This document shows positions 35,336 through 44,338 of a DNA stretch of 64,000 nt, piece by piece. How positions within the stretch are numbered: position 1 is the first letter of the stretch; each line of letters starts with the position of its first letter. A model generated the notes under the pieces. It saw only the letters and a program-made list of their open reading frames with translations, had not been told where the DNA came from and ran no database searches. The translations under genes were made by a program, and so were the position numbers. This DNA is from CAYMUC01 sp964471865 (GTDB lineage Bacteria > Actinomycetota > Acidimicrobiia > Acidimicrobiales > Ilumatobacteraceae). The stretch spans positions 1 to 64,000 of the forward strand of contig CAYYHU010000007.1 in NCBI GenBank assembly GCA_964471865.1, read 5' to 3'.

Positions 35336-35769
35336 CAGGCCTTCATGAGGAGCTCGTGGGTGATGGTGAGTTCCTCGATCATGATGTCATCAGTGCCGGC
35401 GTCCATATCACCACCGGACCACTTCGACGGCCATCCACGCTCGAAGTTCCAGCGAGCCAGTTCGTTCCCGGCGCGGTCATAGACCACGATCGAGCCGTTC
35501 TGACGCTGAACCTCACCGTCCTGGACATTCTGATACCAGTCGATGGCCGCCATGTCCGCCGACAGACCCCGCTTGAGAACGATGTCGTCGTACTTGGTAC
35601 GGCCAGGACGCTTGTGCGTCACGAGCTTGCCCTCGACGATTTCGTTGTACTCCACGACTTCGGTCGAGTAGCTGAGTCCGCTGCATCCCGAGAAGCGCGC
35701 GATCTCGACACCTTCGATCTCGAGCGCAAATTGGGATCCAAGGAATTCCTCTTCGACGTCATTGGCCAT
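35335..35769 (-). CDS. Main tail tube protein (Cis1)
   Basis: A 144-residue gp19-type tube protein: FALEIEGVEIARFSGCSGLS, then the variable hairpin VVEYNEIVEGKLVTHKRPGR, then IVLKRGLSADMAAIDWY and a final EELTITHELLMKA. It follows the sheath gene by 65 nt and differs clearly from the two Cis5-like copies, so it is the likely main tube subunit. Confidence 0.92.
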   Translation of the reverse strand: MANDVEEEFLGSQFALEIEGVEIARFSGCSGLSYSTEVVEYNEIVEGKLVTHKRPGRTKYDDIVLKRGLSADMAAIDWYQNVQDGEVQRQNGSIVVYDRAGNELARWNFERGWPSKWSGGDMDAGTDDIMIEELTITHELLMKA

Positions 35770-35834
35770 GAGTTTCTACCTTTCTGGATTCAGTGACCGC
35801 TGCCGGCACTGGTTGGTATGGGTGGGTACCCCGA

Positions 35835-37388
35835 TCAGCCTTGCTTGAGCTGGCTGATGCGGAAGATGACGAACTCGGCGGGCTTCACCGGAGCGATGCC
35901 CACTTCGACCACGACCTTGCCCTGATCGATCGAGTCCGGCGGATTGGTCTCGGCGTCGCACTTCACGAAGAACGCCTGTTCGGGGGTGGCGCCGAAGAGA
36001 GCGCCATCCCGCCACAGACCCCGAAGGAAGGACGAGATCGTCCGCGAGAGGCCGGCCCAGAGCTTCTGGTCGTTGGGCTCGAACACCGCGAACTGGGTGC
36101 CGTTCATGATCGAGTCCTCGATCATGTTGAACAGACGACGGACGTTGATGTAGACCCAGTCCGAATCTGAGGACAGCGTGCGCGCGCCCCACACGCGGAT
36201 TCCGCGCGTACCGAACGGACGGATGCAGTTGATGCCGATCGGGTTGAGCAACGACTGCTCACCCTTGGTGATGTTGCGCTCCACCGAGAGAGCACCACGC
36301 ACGATCTCGTTGGCCGGAGCCTTCCAGACGCCACGGGTGTCGTCGACACGGCTCCACAGACCCGCCACGTGACCCGAGGGCGGGCACATGATGGTTAGGT
36401 CGTTGCCCGTACCAGCGGGGTTGTCAACCTCGATCCAGGGGTAGTACAGCGCAGCGTAGGCCGAGTCGTACATGGCGACGTCGGAACGCCACTCCTTGAT
36501 CTGCTGGGGGTTCATTCCCGGAGGCGCATCGAGCACCGCCAGGCGGTTGCCCATGCCTTCACAGTGGTTGATGAGCGCAGTCTGGACGTTCTTCCACATG
36601 CCGAGGTCGACGGAGCCGTCTTCCTTGCGGGCCGCGGTGACCAGGTCGGGAACCATGACCATGGTGACTTCCTCGGCGATGACCAGACCGTTGATGCCGG
36701 TACGAGCCGACTCCGAGCCGGCGAAGTGCTTCGGCTTGACCTCGACGGGCTCGGGCGGAGCCGGAACGATGGCGTAGGTGCCGGTCTTCAGGGCAGCAAG
36801 GGTCACGTCTTCGAGAGCCGACACGTCGACCTTGACCGCAACAGTGATGTGCTCGGAGGTGCCGTTCACGGCGCCCTCAACGGTGCCGAGGGTCATTTCG
36901 GTGAAGGTCTCGACTTCCTTGCCGTTCTTCTGAACGACGATGTCGAAGGGAACCTGCTCACCATCTTCGACCGGCTCGGTCGACGAGACCACGGTCACGG
37001 CCATGCCGTCCGCACCGCCAACGCTCGAGATCTCGAGAGGCTGACCAACCGCACGATCGACCGCAGGAAGGGCCAACTGACCGGACTCGGCCGAGGGCTC
37101 GATGTGAGGCACGCGCACGATGTAGGCGAGGCCACCACCGTTGTTGAAGTAGCCGTACACCGAAAGGGGAAGCATTGCACCCTGAACGAAGCCACCGTAC
37201 AGCGACTCGTACTGGGTCCAGCTGGTGACCAGCCGGGGCCGCAGGCCCTGGGGGTCTTCGGGATCATCGGTCGGATACTTCTCGGTGAAACCGACAAAGG
37301 CCGCCACGGCCGTAAGGCCAGCGGACAGCGATGCGGATCCCGAGGGGATCTCCTCGATGTATACACCTGGGGTCAAATAGGACGGCAC
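35835..37388 (-). CDS. Contractile tail sheath protein (Cis2)
   Basis: A 517-residue sheath protein. The N-terminus PSYLTPGVYIEEIPSGS is the classic sheath start that forms the handshake with the neighbouring subunit. The C-terminal half is highly conserved: GINCIRPFGTRGIRVWGART, SDWVYINVRRLFNMIEDSI, FVKCDAETNPPDSIDQGKV and a final EFVIFRISQ. Start is GTG 37388, with AGGTGAGG 6 nt upstream. It is the first gene of the long minus-strand operon. Only one sheath gene is seen, unlike Afp/PVC, which have three. Confidence 0.95.
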   Translation of the reverse strand: MPSYLTPGVYIEEIPSGSASLSAGLTAVAAFVGFTEKYPTDDPEDPQGLRPRLVTSWTQYESLYGGFVQGAMLPLSVYGYFNNGGGLAYIVRVPHIEPSAESGQLALPAVDRAVGQPLEISSVGGADGMAVTVVSSTEPVEDGEQVPFDIVVQKNGKEVETFTEMTLGTVEGAVNGTSEHITVAVKVDVSALEDVTLAALKTGTYAIVPAPPEPVEVKPKHFAGSESARTGINGLVIAEEVTMVMVPDLVTAARKEDGSVDLGMWKNVQTALINHCEGMGNRLAVLDAPPGMNPQQIKEWRSDVAMYDSAYAALYYPWIEVDNPAGTGNDLTIMCPPSGHVAGLWSRVDDTRGVWKAPANEIVRGALSVERNITKGEQSLLNPIGINCIRPFGTRGIRVWGARTLSSDSDWVYINVRRLFNMIEDSIMNGTQFAVFEPNDQKLWAGLSRTISSFLRGLWRDGALFGATPEQAFFVKCDAETNPPDSIDQGKVVVEVGIAPVKPAEFVIFRISQLKQG

Positions 37389-37427
37389 GTTTACCTCACC
37401 TGTGTTGTAGTCGTGTGGGACTGGGGC

Positions 37428-37456
37428 ATATTGACCCGTCCGAACGACTCAGGCAA
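37428..37456 (-). promoter_or_regulatory. Candidate promoter of the eCIS structural operon
   Basis: Reading the minus strand, TTGCCT (37456-37451) and CAATAT (37433-37428) are separated by 17 nt and lie about 40 nt before the sheath GTG. The matches to consensus are partial, so this is tentative. The rest of 37389-37673 is AT-richer than the flanks and contains an inverted repeat GAATTCTCGAAAATTC near 37506, but no gene. Confidence 0.3.
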
Positions 37457-37673
37457 ATGAGTTTTTATCAGACGGGGGCACCTCAAGGGAAGTCTTTCGA
37501 TAAGGAATTCTCGAAAATTCTTGCGCCGCCTCCGAATGGCGCTGCCTGATCGAGCAAAACCCCTGTTCACGGGCCCCAAATAGCTGGGTGGACGGATGCG
37601 GCGAATCTCGCTAGCGGCCATGCCAACAAGGCGTGGAAGCCCGTAGCAATAACATGTTTTTCTCGTGCCGGGT

Positions 37674-39257
37674 TCAGTTGACGGCTCGATCACGCCCTAC
37701 CCAATACGGACTCCGTAGTTCACGCTTGAGTACCTTGCCACTCGGATTTCGGGGCAGGAGGTCGACCCAGTCGACGCTGGTGGGACACTTGAACCGGGCC
37801 AGACGCTCACGGCAGAACTCGATCAGGCCCTCAGGACTCATCTCTGACCCCTCTCGACGCACCACCAACGCCTTGGGAGTCTCACCCCACTGCTCATGGG
37901 GTACTCCGATCACGGCGGCATCAGCCACATCGGGATGGCTCATCAACACGTTCTCGACCTCGGCGGGATAGATGTTCTCCCCGCCCGAGACGATCATGTC
38001 CTTGACTCGATCGTGGATGTACACATAGCCGTCGGCATCGAGGTACCCAGCGTCGCCGGAACGGAACCACCCCTCCCCCGTGATCGCTCGTTCGGTCTCG
38101 GCTGGAAGATTCCAATACCCGGCCATCACCTGAGCCGAACGAATCCAGATCTCTCCCACGTCTCCGGTGGGCACGTCAACCCCGGTGTCGGTGTCGACGA
38201 TTCGTATCTCGACCCCGGGACCGGGTAGGCCACAACTCCGCAACCGGTGACGATGGGGGCTCTCAGGATCGTGGTCCCCAGGGGGAAGATTGACGACCGC
38301 TCCCGTGGTTTCGGTCAGCCCGTAGGCCTGCCAGAAATCGCAGCCGAAGACGGCGACGCTGCGAGCGAGAACGGCTTCAGAGATCGGCGACGCCCCGTAG
38401 ACGAAGACGTCGAGCGAGGACAGATCCGCGGCAGATGTCTCGGGAACAGCCAGCATGAACTGCAACACCGCCGGAACGAGAAAAGCGTGCGTGACCCGCT
38501 CCCGTTCGATGGTGTCGATCACCCCGGCGGGGTCGAGATCGCGAACCACGATGCTGGTACAGCCCTCGTACATCCCCGCAAGGGCCCAACCACCGCCACC
38601 GATGTGGAACAGCGGCATCGCCACCATGTTGCGCGAGTGCTCGTCGAGACCCCAGAGATCGCGAGCGGCAGGCAACAATGCGAAAAAGTTGGCATTGGTC
38701 AACATCACACCTTTGGGACGTCCCGTGGTGCCACTCGAATACAACTGCATCGTGACGTCCTCTGGCCGCGACCGGATGCCAGGGTCGGAACGGACCTGGG
38801 CGGTCACCCAGTCGTCCCAGTTGCGATACCGGTCGTGGCCGCCGATAACGAACACCTCGACATCAGGTGAGAGCTCCGATTCGATAGCCGTCAGCACGGG
38901 TACGAACTCAGAACCGACAACCAAGACTCGGGCCTGGGCATCGGCGACGATGAAAGCCACCTCGCTCGGAGCGAGACGCCAATTGATGTCCACGCTCACG
39001 GCGTTGATCAAAGCGGCGCCGAAGAACAGTTCGAAATGCTCGATGCCGTTCTTGTCGAGGAAGGCGACACGGTCCTGAGGTTCGACGCCGAGAGTTCCGA
39101 GACCCTGCGCCACCCTTTCACTGCGTTCGAGAAGTTCTCCCCACCGGCACCGGCGATCGCCCAGGATCAGTGCATCACGACCCGGGCGCGCCCGTCCATG
39201 AACCCGAACGATGTCAGCGATCGTGTCGATCGTCATGTCTGGTGACGTGATACCCAC
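37674..39257 (-). CDS. Acyl-CoA synthetase (AMP-forming)
   Basis: A 527-residue ANL-superfamily ligase. Motifs in order: P-loop-like MQLYSSGTTGRPKGVMLTN, YGLTETTGAV, WFRSGDAGYLDADGYVYIHD, then DRVKDMIVSGGENIYPAEVE and the C-terminal catalytic lysine in NPSGKVLKREL. It activates a carboxylic acid with ATP and transfers the acyl group to CoA; chain length and substrate cannot be read. GTG start at 39257, with GAGGAG 8 nt before it. Transcribed towards the sheath operon but separated from it by 285 nt. Confidence 0.9.
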   Translation of the reverse strand: MGITSPDMTIDTIADIVRVHGRARPGRDALILGDRRCRWGELLERSERVAQGLGTLGVEPQDRVAFLDKNGIEHFELFFGAALINAVSVDINWRLAPSEVAFIVADAQARVLVVGSEFVPVLTAIESELSPDVEVFVIGGHDRYRNWDDWVTAQVRSDPGIRSRPEDVTMQLYSSGTTGRPKGVMLTNANFFALLPAARDLWGLDEHSRNMVAMPLFHIGGGGWALAGMYEGCTSIVVRDLDPAGVIDTIERERVTHAFLVPAVLQFMLAVPETSAADLSSLDVFVYGASPISEAVLARSVAVFGCDFWQAYGLTETTGAVVNLPPGDHDPESPHRHRLRSCGLPGPGVEIRIVDTDTGVDVPTGDVGEIWIRSAQVMAGYWNLPAETERAITGEGWFRSGDAGYLDADGYVYIHDRVKDMIVSGGENIYPAEVENVLMSHPDVADAAVIGVPHEQWGETPKALVVRREGSEMSPEGLIEFCRERLARFKCPTSVDWVDLLPRNPSGKVLKRELRSPYWVGRDRAVN

Positions 39258-39462
39258 TGTCAGATCTCCTCGTGTCCGAATCGGCGTGCGCCCCGGGATG
39301 CTTCCCCTCTCGACACAACCATCGCGGCGTTGCCGCCGATGCCTGGGTCTTCTCGAGGACCTCGACGCATGACCCTGCGCTGATCAGCGCGGCGCGAACC
39401 ATTACGTCTCGCACGGTAGCAATCGGCAGCAGGGCCTCGCTCCTACTCATATCCATCCCCGA

Positions 39463-39468
39463 TACGGT
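39463..39468 (+). promoter_or_regulatory. -10 box TACGGT, leaderless arrangement
   Basis: TACGGT lies 6 nt before the GTG at 39475, and no ribosome binding site is present. Confidence 0.45.
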
Positions 39469-39474
39469 GCGCTC

Positions 39475-40179
39475 GTGGATCTCGACGCTCACGAACCCGT
39501 CGACACGATCGTGTTCGATCTCGACGACACCCTCATCGACTGGTGGGGATCATGGCGCCGGTGTGTGAGCCGACTCGCGGGAGCTGCGGTAGTCAACGCT
39601 CTCGAAAACGTCGTTCGCTCCCGTTGCTGGTTACCGCATCCCGACCAGGAGGATCTCGTCTGGCATCGCAACACCTGGCAGATCCACGAGATGCGCACCG
39701 AACTATGGCCCCAGGCGCTGCCGTGGATGGATCCGCGGGACCTCGAGGATCTCCTCGAACGCTTCGTCAACGAACTGAGCGTCGACTTCTTTCCCGAGGT
39801 CCCCGCCTGTTTGGACGAACTGGCCTCCACGACTCGCTTGGCGGTGCTGTCCAACAACGTGTACCTGCCCGCCGAGGCCGAGCGGCTCGGATTGTCTCAG
39901 TGGTTCGATACCTGTCTCGTCGCCCACCCTCATCCCAAACCCGACCCTCGCGCGTTTCTCGACGCCTGCGCGCACCTGAGCGTCGACCCGTCGCGGACGG
40001 TCTACGTGGGGGACTCGATCCGAGCCGATGCCCTCGGGGCCTACCGGGCCGGACTGACCCCGGTGTGGGTGGACCGCTTCGCTGATCCTTGGCACGACCG
40101 ACCCACTCGAGTCGTGCGCGTCAGCGATCTCTCCGAGCTGGTCGACTGGTGTGGCTCTCGCCGCCGCCCCGTGACCTAA
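39475..40179 (+). CDS. HAD-family hydrolase
   Basis: A 234-residue HAD phosphatase-type protein. Motif I is VFDLDDTLID (nucleophile Asp15, acid/base Asp17), motif II LSNN, motif III lysine in HPKPDPRAF, motif IV GDSIRADALGA. A helical cap lies between motif I and II (about 25-120). The class resembles haloacid dehalogenase/phosphoglycolate-type hydrolases; the substrate is unknown. Its stop overlaps the stop of the converging P450 gene by 4 nt. Confidence 0.88.
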   Translation: MDLDAHEPVDTIVFDLDDTLIDWWGSWRRCVSRLAGAAVVNALENVVRSRCWLPHPDQEDLVWHRNTWQIHEMRTELWPQALPWMDPRDLEDLLERFVNELSVDFFPEVPACLDELASTTRLAVLSNNVYLPAEAERLGLSQWFDTCLVAHPHPKPDPRAFLDACAHLSVDPSRTVYVGDSIRADALGAYRAGLTPVWVDRFADPWHDRPTRVVRVSDLSELVDWCGSRRRPVT

Positions 40180-41381
40180 CGAGCGTCGAAACCCAGCTCG
40201 AAGCGCCGAACCGCCCGAGCGAAGATATTCGCTTCGACATCGGGGGCCTCGATGATCCTCAAGGCCGTGATCTTTTGGGACAAAGCAGCGAAGACTTCAG
40301 CAAGGGTGACGCGAGCAAGGTTCGCTCCGACGCAGAGATGCGTACCGAAGCCGAACGCCACATGCGGGTTCGGATCCCGGGTGATGTCGAAGGTGAAGGG
40401 ATCGGAGAACACCTCCTCATCCCGATTCGCCGATGGGTAGATCAGGATGATCCGATCTCCTCGCCGAACCGGCTGATCGCGGATCACATCATCTGATGCT
40501 GCCCGACGGAACATGTTGTTGAGTGGGGTCACCCACCGAAGGACCTCGTCGACAGCGCCGGGCAGCATCTCAGGTCGTTGCGCAAGGAGCTCCCACTGAT
40601 CGGGATGCTGCGCGAACGCGGCGAGGCCATGACTGATCGCCGTGCGTGTCGTCTCGGCCCCACCGGAGATGAACAAACCGACCTCGTGAACGATGGTCTG
40701 AGGGCTGAGAGCCTCACCGTCAAGACGCGCATGAACCCAGGTGGAGATCAGATCGTGAGCCGGACAGCCCAGTCGCTCCCTAGCGACGACTCCGAGCTCA
40801 CGCGCGAAGTCCATATTGGCATCGACGAAGTCGGTGAAGATCTGGCCGTTGCGCTCACGCATATCGATACGCATGAGGCGTTCGCTCCATTCCTTCAACC
40901 GGGGCCACATCGACTCGGGATACCCGAGGAGTCGACACGTGAGGCGCGCCGGCAGTTGGGCGGCGAGTTCCTCCACGACCTCGAGCGATCCCCGGGCGAG
41001 GAACCCATCGATCAACTCCGCGACGAGTGCTGCGATCTCCGGGCGACGGTCGCTGACGGCGGCGCGCGTGAAATGGTCTTGCACCAACAAGCGCTGTTGC
41101 CGGTGACGAGGATCGTCCTGGGCGATCATGTTCGTTTCGTCCGGCGCCCAGATGGCCCGGTACCCCATTCCGGAAACGAACACCGACGAACGACGTTCCA
41201 CATCGCGCAGATCAGCGTGACGCGTCACCGCCCACAAGCCGTTGCGTAGATCCCGATACACCGGCTCATGACGCCTCATCCATGTCCACACGTCGTGCGG
41301 CTCTCGCCTATACAACTCGGGATCCAACAGATCCACGACCATTCGATCGGTTCCACTCCCCCGGTCGCCGACTCTGGTCAT
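40176..41381 (-). CDS. Cytochrome P450
   Basis: About 401 residues from the ATG at 41381, which has a TACAGT box 7 nt upstream; the frame is open further to 41543 but that part overlaps the neighbouring gene, and an ATG at 41342 is also possible. P450 landmarks: I-helix GLFISGGAETTRTAIS, ExxR in VDEVLRWV, and heme loop VAFGFGTHLCVGANLAR with axial Cys about 350. It is of the soluble actinobacterial class that includes fatty-acid and steroid hydroxylases. It lies just downstream of an acyl-CoA dehydrogenase and opposite a FadD-type ligase, so an acyl or steroid side-chain substrate is likely (inference). Confidence 0.92.
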   Translation of the reverse strand: MTRVGDRGSGTDRMVVDLLDPELYRREPHDVWTWMRRHEPVYRDLRNGLWAVTRHADLRDVERRSSVFVSGMGYRAIWAPDETNMIAQDDPRHRQQRLLVQDHFTRAAVSDRRPEIAALVAELIDGFLARGSLEVVEELAAQLPARLTCRLLGYPESMWPRLKEWSERLMRIDMRERNGQIFTDFVDANMDFARELGVVARERLGCPAHDLISTWVHARLDGEALSPQTIVHEVGLFISGGAETTRTAISHGLAAFAQHPDQWELLAQRPEMLPGAVDEVLRWVTPLNNMFRRAASDDVIRDQPVRRGDRIILIYPSANRDEEVFSDPFTFDITRDPNPHVAFGFGTHLCVGANLARVTLAEVFAALSQKITALRIIEAPDVEANIFARAVRRFELGFDAR

Positions 41382-41388
41382 GGACGCC

Positions 41389-41394
41389 ACTGTA
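41389..41394 (-). promoter_or_regulatory. -10 box TACAGT before P450 gene
   Basis: Minus-strand TACAGT lies 7 nt before the ATG at 41381; supports that start as leaderless. Confidence 0.4.
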
Positions 41395-41460
41395 CGCGTC
41401 ACCGCTCCTTCGAGGATCGGGGAACTCCTTCTCCTAGGTCGCCGGGCCAACGGGCCGATC

Positions 41461-42627
41461 TCAGCGGGAGGGATCGGGCTCGCCGGGTAAACCGAGCACC
41501 CGTTCACCGATGATGTTGCGCTGCACCTCACCGGTCCCACCACCGATGGTCAACGCCGGCGAGAACAAAAAGCCCCCGGCCCAGGCGTCGGACTCGAGTG
41601 AGGCCGACCACGGAGTCGACCGGATCGGCTCCGAGTCTGGCGCGACCCCCGACGTCGCCTGAGCCCGAGCCCCGAGTAAGTCTCGAGCGACACCCATCAC
41701 CTGCTGTCCGTGCTCGTCAGCGAGGACCTTGCGCACGCTGGCCTCGGGACCGGGGGCCTCGCCGCGAAGTCGGGCCGACACGGTGCGTCGCCGTATCAAC
41801 TCGAGCACGGTGTGTTCGACATGCACCCGGCTCAAGCGGTCCCGCATCACCGGATCATGAGACACGTCATGAGTTCGCGCAGCGGCAAGGAGATCCACAG
41901 CGGTGGGTCCGGACCCCCACAAGACACCTCCGGTAGATAACGACACTCGTTCGTTGCCCAAGGTCGCCTTCGCCAGACGCCACCCGTCCCCCTCGGCTCC
42001 CACCAGCGACGACTCAGGCAATCGCACCCGGGTCAGGAACACCTCGTTGAAGGTGTACCCGCCGGTCATCTCTCGGATGGGGCGGATCTCGATCCCGGGA
42101 GCGTCCATCGGACAGATGAAATAGGACAGACCTCGATGCTTTGGAGCCGCGGGATCCGTGCGTGCGAGCAGGATCCCGAAGCGGGCGTTCTGAGCTCCCG
42201 ACGTCCAGATTTTCTGTCCGTCGACGACGAACTCGTTCCCATCGCGTTCGGCCCGCGTGACGAGTCCGGCCAGATCGCTTCCGGCCTCGGGTTCGCTGAA
42301 CAATTGGCACCAGATCTCCTCGCCCGACAACAGAGGGAACAGATACCTCTCATGCTGCTCAGGGGTTCCGGCCTGCAGGATCGTCGGACCGGCCCAGCCG
42401 ATCCCGATCGGGTTCGACGGCCGCGCCACTCCTGCAGCCGCGAGCTCGGCATCGATGATCAACTGGTGCGTCGGATCCGCATCGAGACCGTAGGGGGCCG
42501 GCCAGTGCGGCGCAACCAGGCCGGCATGAGCGAGCTCATGTCCGCTCGGATGAGGATGCTCGGCGAGCCACTGCCGCACCGCCGCCCGACGAGGGTCATC
42601 GCAGGGAACCAGATTGAGTTCCATCAC
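41461..42627 (-). CDS. Acyl-CoA dehydrogenase
   Basis: 388 residues. The N-terminal helical domain is short; the FAD-binding strand region has EEIWCQLFSEPEAGSDLAGL and FVVDGQKIWTSGAQNARFG, and the C-terminus shows TIGGGTGEVQRNIIGERVLG, typical of the actinobacterial FadE subgroup. It introduces a double bond alpha-beta to the CoA thioester. Start at GTG 42627, immediately followed by ATG 42624; a TAGTGT box lies 6 nt before the GTG. It probably shares a transcript with the P450 gene 79 nt downstream. Confidence 0.92.
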   Translation of the reverse strand: MMELNLVPCDDPRRAAVRQWLAEHPHPSGHELAHAGLVAPHWPAPYGLDADPTHQLIIDAELAAAGVARPSNPIGIGWAGPTILQAGTPEQHERYLFPLLSGEEIWCQLFSEPEAGSDLAGLVTRAERDGNEFVVDGQKIWTSGAQNARFGILLARTDPAAPKHRGLSYFICPMDAPGIEIRPIREMTGGYTFNEVFLTRVRLPESSLVGAEGDGWRLAKATLGNERVSLSTGGVLWGSGPTAVDLLAAARTHDVSHDPVMRDRLSRVHVEHTVLELIRRRTVSARLRGEAPGPEASVRKVLADEHGQQVMGVARDLLGARAQATSGVAPDSEPIRSTPWSASLESDAWAGGFLFSPALTIGGGTGEVQRNIIGERVLGLPGEPDPSR

Positions 42628-42633
42628 AGCGCG

Positions 42634-42639
42634 ACACTA
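42634..42639 (-). promoter_or_regulatory. -10 box TAGTGT before acyl-CoA dehydrogenase
   Basis: Minus-strand TAGTGT, 6 nt before the GTG at 42627. It lies back to back with the box at 42689-42694. Confidence 0.45.
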
Positions 42640-42688
42640 CGTCGGCTCTCTCCCGACAGCCACTAGGCATGGGACCACGGGTCGCGCC

Positions 42689-42694
42689 TAGGGT
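42689..42694 (+). promoter_or_regulatory. -10 box TAGGGT before FadD-type ligase
   Basis: TAGGGT lies 9 nt before the ATG at 42704, without a ribosome binding site. Confidence 0.45.
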
Positions 42695-42703
42695 CACACA
42701 CCG

Positions 42704-44338
42704 ATGGATGCCGCCTCGAACTCGACCCCCTCGACGGGATGGAATCTTGCTGACGCCTGGGAGGCCATCGCAGATCTCCAAGGCGACGCTCCCGCACAGA
42801 TGCATGCCGACCGCACCCACACCTGGGCCCAGTTCGACCGACGCGCCGACGGAATCGCCGCGACCCTGCTCGCGGCCGGGGTCCGCCACCAAGACAAGGT
42901 GGCGCAGTACCTGTACAACGCGCCCGAGTACCTCGAATCGGTGTACGGCGCGTTCAAAGCCGGGCTGGCTCCGGTCAACACCAACTATCGCTATGGCGCA
43001 GATGAACTCGTCTATCTCTGGGACAACGCCGATGCCGTCGCCGTGGTCTTTCATGGGACCTTCACCGACCAGATCGCCCAGATCCGCCATCGGGCCCCCC
43101 GCGTGAAGACCTGGCTGTGGGTGAACGATCACGCGAGTGGCTGTCCGGACTGGGCCATCGACTACGAAGACGCCGCCGCATCGGCCTCGACTCGAGTTCG
43201 AGCACCCTGGGGTCGCAGTGGCGATGACCTTCTGCTTCTCTACACCGGAGGCACCACCGGGATGCCCAAGGGCGTGATGTGGCGCCAAGACGATCTCATC
43301 GGCGTGCTCGACGCTGCCAACAAGAAGCGTCTTCCACCCGAACCCGATATGGCGGCTCTGGAGGAACGAAGCGCCCGACGCGGCCCTCGCAACCTGCCCG
43401 CCGCCCCGTTGATGCATGGCACCGGGTTGTTCAACGCGATCAGCAACCTGATGGTGGCCGGCTGCATCGTGACGATGACCGGACGCCGTTTCGATGCCGT
43501 CGAACTGCTCGACACCGTGCAGCGTTACAGCGTCAACTCGATGTCGATCGTGGGTGACGCTTTTGCCAAGCCCATCGTGCGGGCTCTCGACGCCGAACCC
43601 GACCGTTGGGATCTGTCGAGTCTGCGGGTGATCGTGTCGAGTGGAGTCATGTGGTCAGCAGAGACCAAAGCCGCGTTGTTGCGTCATCACGACCGCCTCA
43701 TCATGGTGGACGCGCTCGGATCCTCCGAAGCGATCGGCATGGCCCAGAACACCACCTCGGCGTCCGAAACGGCCTCCACGGCTGCCTTCGAGTTGGGCCC
43801 CAACACCCGAGTACTGACCGAGGACGGACGCGAGGTGACTCCCGGTAGCGGCGAACGAGGCCGGGTGGCGCTGAGGGGTCGCACTCCGATCGGCTATTAC
43901 AAGGATCCCGAGAAGTCCCAAGCGACGTTCATCACCATCGATGGTGTGCGCTGGTCGATCCCCGGAGACTGGGCCGAAGTCGACGCCGACGGCACCGTTC
44001 GTCTGCTCGGCCGGGGCAGCCAATGCATCAACACCGGGGGTGAAAAGGTCTACCCCGAGGAGGTCGAAGAGGTGCTCAAGCTGCATCCCGGCGTCCACGA
44101 TGCGGCCGTTGTGGGACTGCCCGATGAGCGCTTCGGTGAAGCGATCACTGCCCTCGTCGAACTCGAGAGCGGCGCCGGAGTCGGCCATGAGGAACTCATC
44201 GCGTTCGTGAAGGCTCGCCTGGCGCACTACAAAGCACCCAAGCAGATCATCGAGATCCCCACAGTGGGGCGTGCCCCCAACGGCAAACTCGACTACAAGT
44301 CGCTTCGTCAACACGCGTTGGAGCACACCGCCGGATGA
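42704..44338 (+). CDS. Acyl-CoA synthetase, FadD19/FadD3-like
   Basis: 544 residues. Motifs: LLLLYTGGTTGMPKGVMWRQ, ALGSSEAIGMAQ (the YGxTE-equivalent), GDWAEVDADGTVRLLGRG, INTGGEKVYPEEVEEVLK, and the lysine in RAPNGKLDYKSLR. The GTTGMPKGVMWRQ variant and the SSEAIG box are typical of the FadD subgroup that activates steroid side chains and medium to long acyl acids in actinomycetes (family-level inference). Its stop overlaps the start of the next gene (ATGA). Confidence 0.9.
   Translation: MDAASNSTPSTGWNLADAWEAIADLQGDAPAQMHADRTHTWAQFDRRADGIAATLLAAGVRHQDKVAQYLYNAPEYLESVYGAFKAGLAPVNTNYRYGADELVYLWDNADAVAVVFHGTFTDQIAQIRHRAPRVKTWLWVNDHASGCPDWAIDYEDAAASASTRVRAPWGRSGDDLLLLYTGGTTGMPKGVMWRQDDLIGVLDAANKKRLPPEPDMAALEERSARRGPRNLPAAPLMHGTGLFNAISNLMVAGCIVTMTGRRFDAVELLDTVQRYSVNSMSIVGDAFAKPIVRALDAEPDRWDLSSLRVIVSSGVMWSAETKAALLRHHDRLIMVDALGSSEAIGMAQNTTSASETASTAAFELGPNTRVLTEDGREVTPGSGERGRVALRGRTPIGYYKDPEKSQATFITIDGVRWSIPGDWAEVDADGTVRLLGRGSQCINTGGEKVYPEEVEEVLKLHPGVHDAAVVGLPDERFGEAITALVELESGAGVGHEELIAFVKARLAHYKAPKQIIEIPTVGRAPNGKLDYKSLRQHALEHTAG

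Noticed and set aside
36564..37460. 298-codon plus-strand frame opposite the sheath gene
   Set aside because: Asp/Gly/His-rich shadow of the highly conserved sheath frame.
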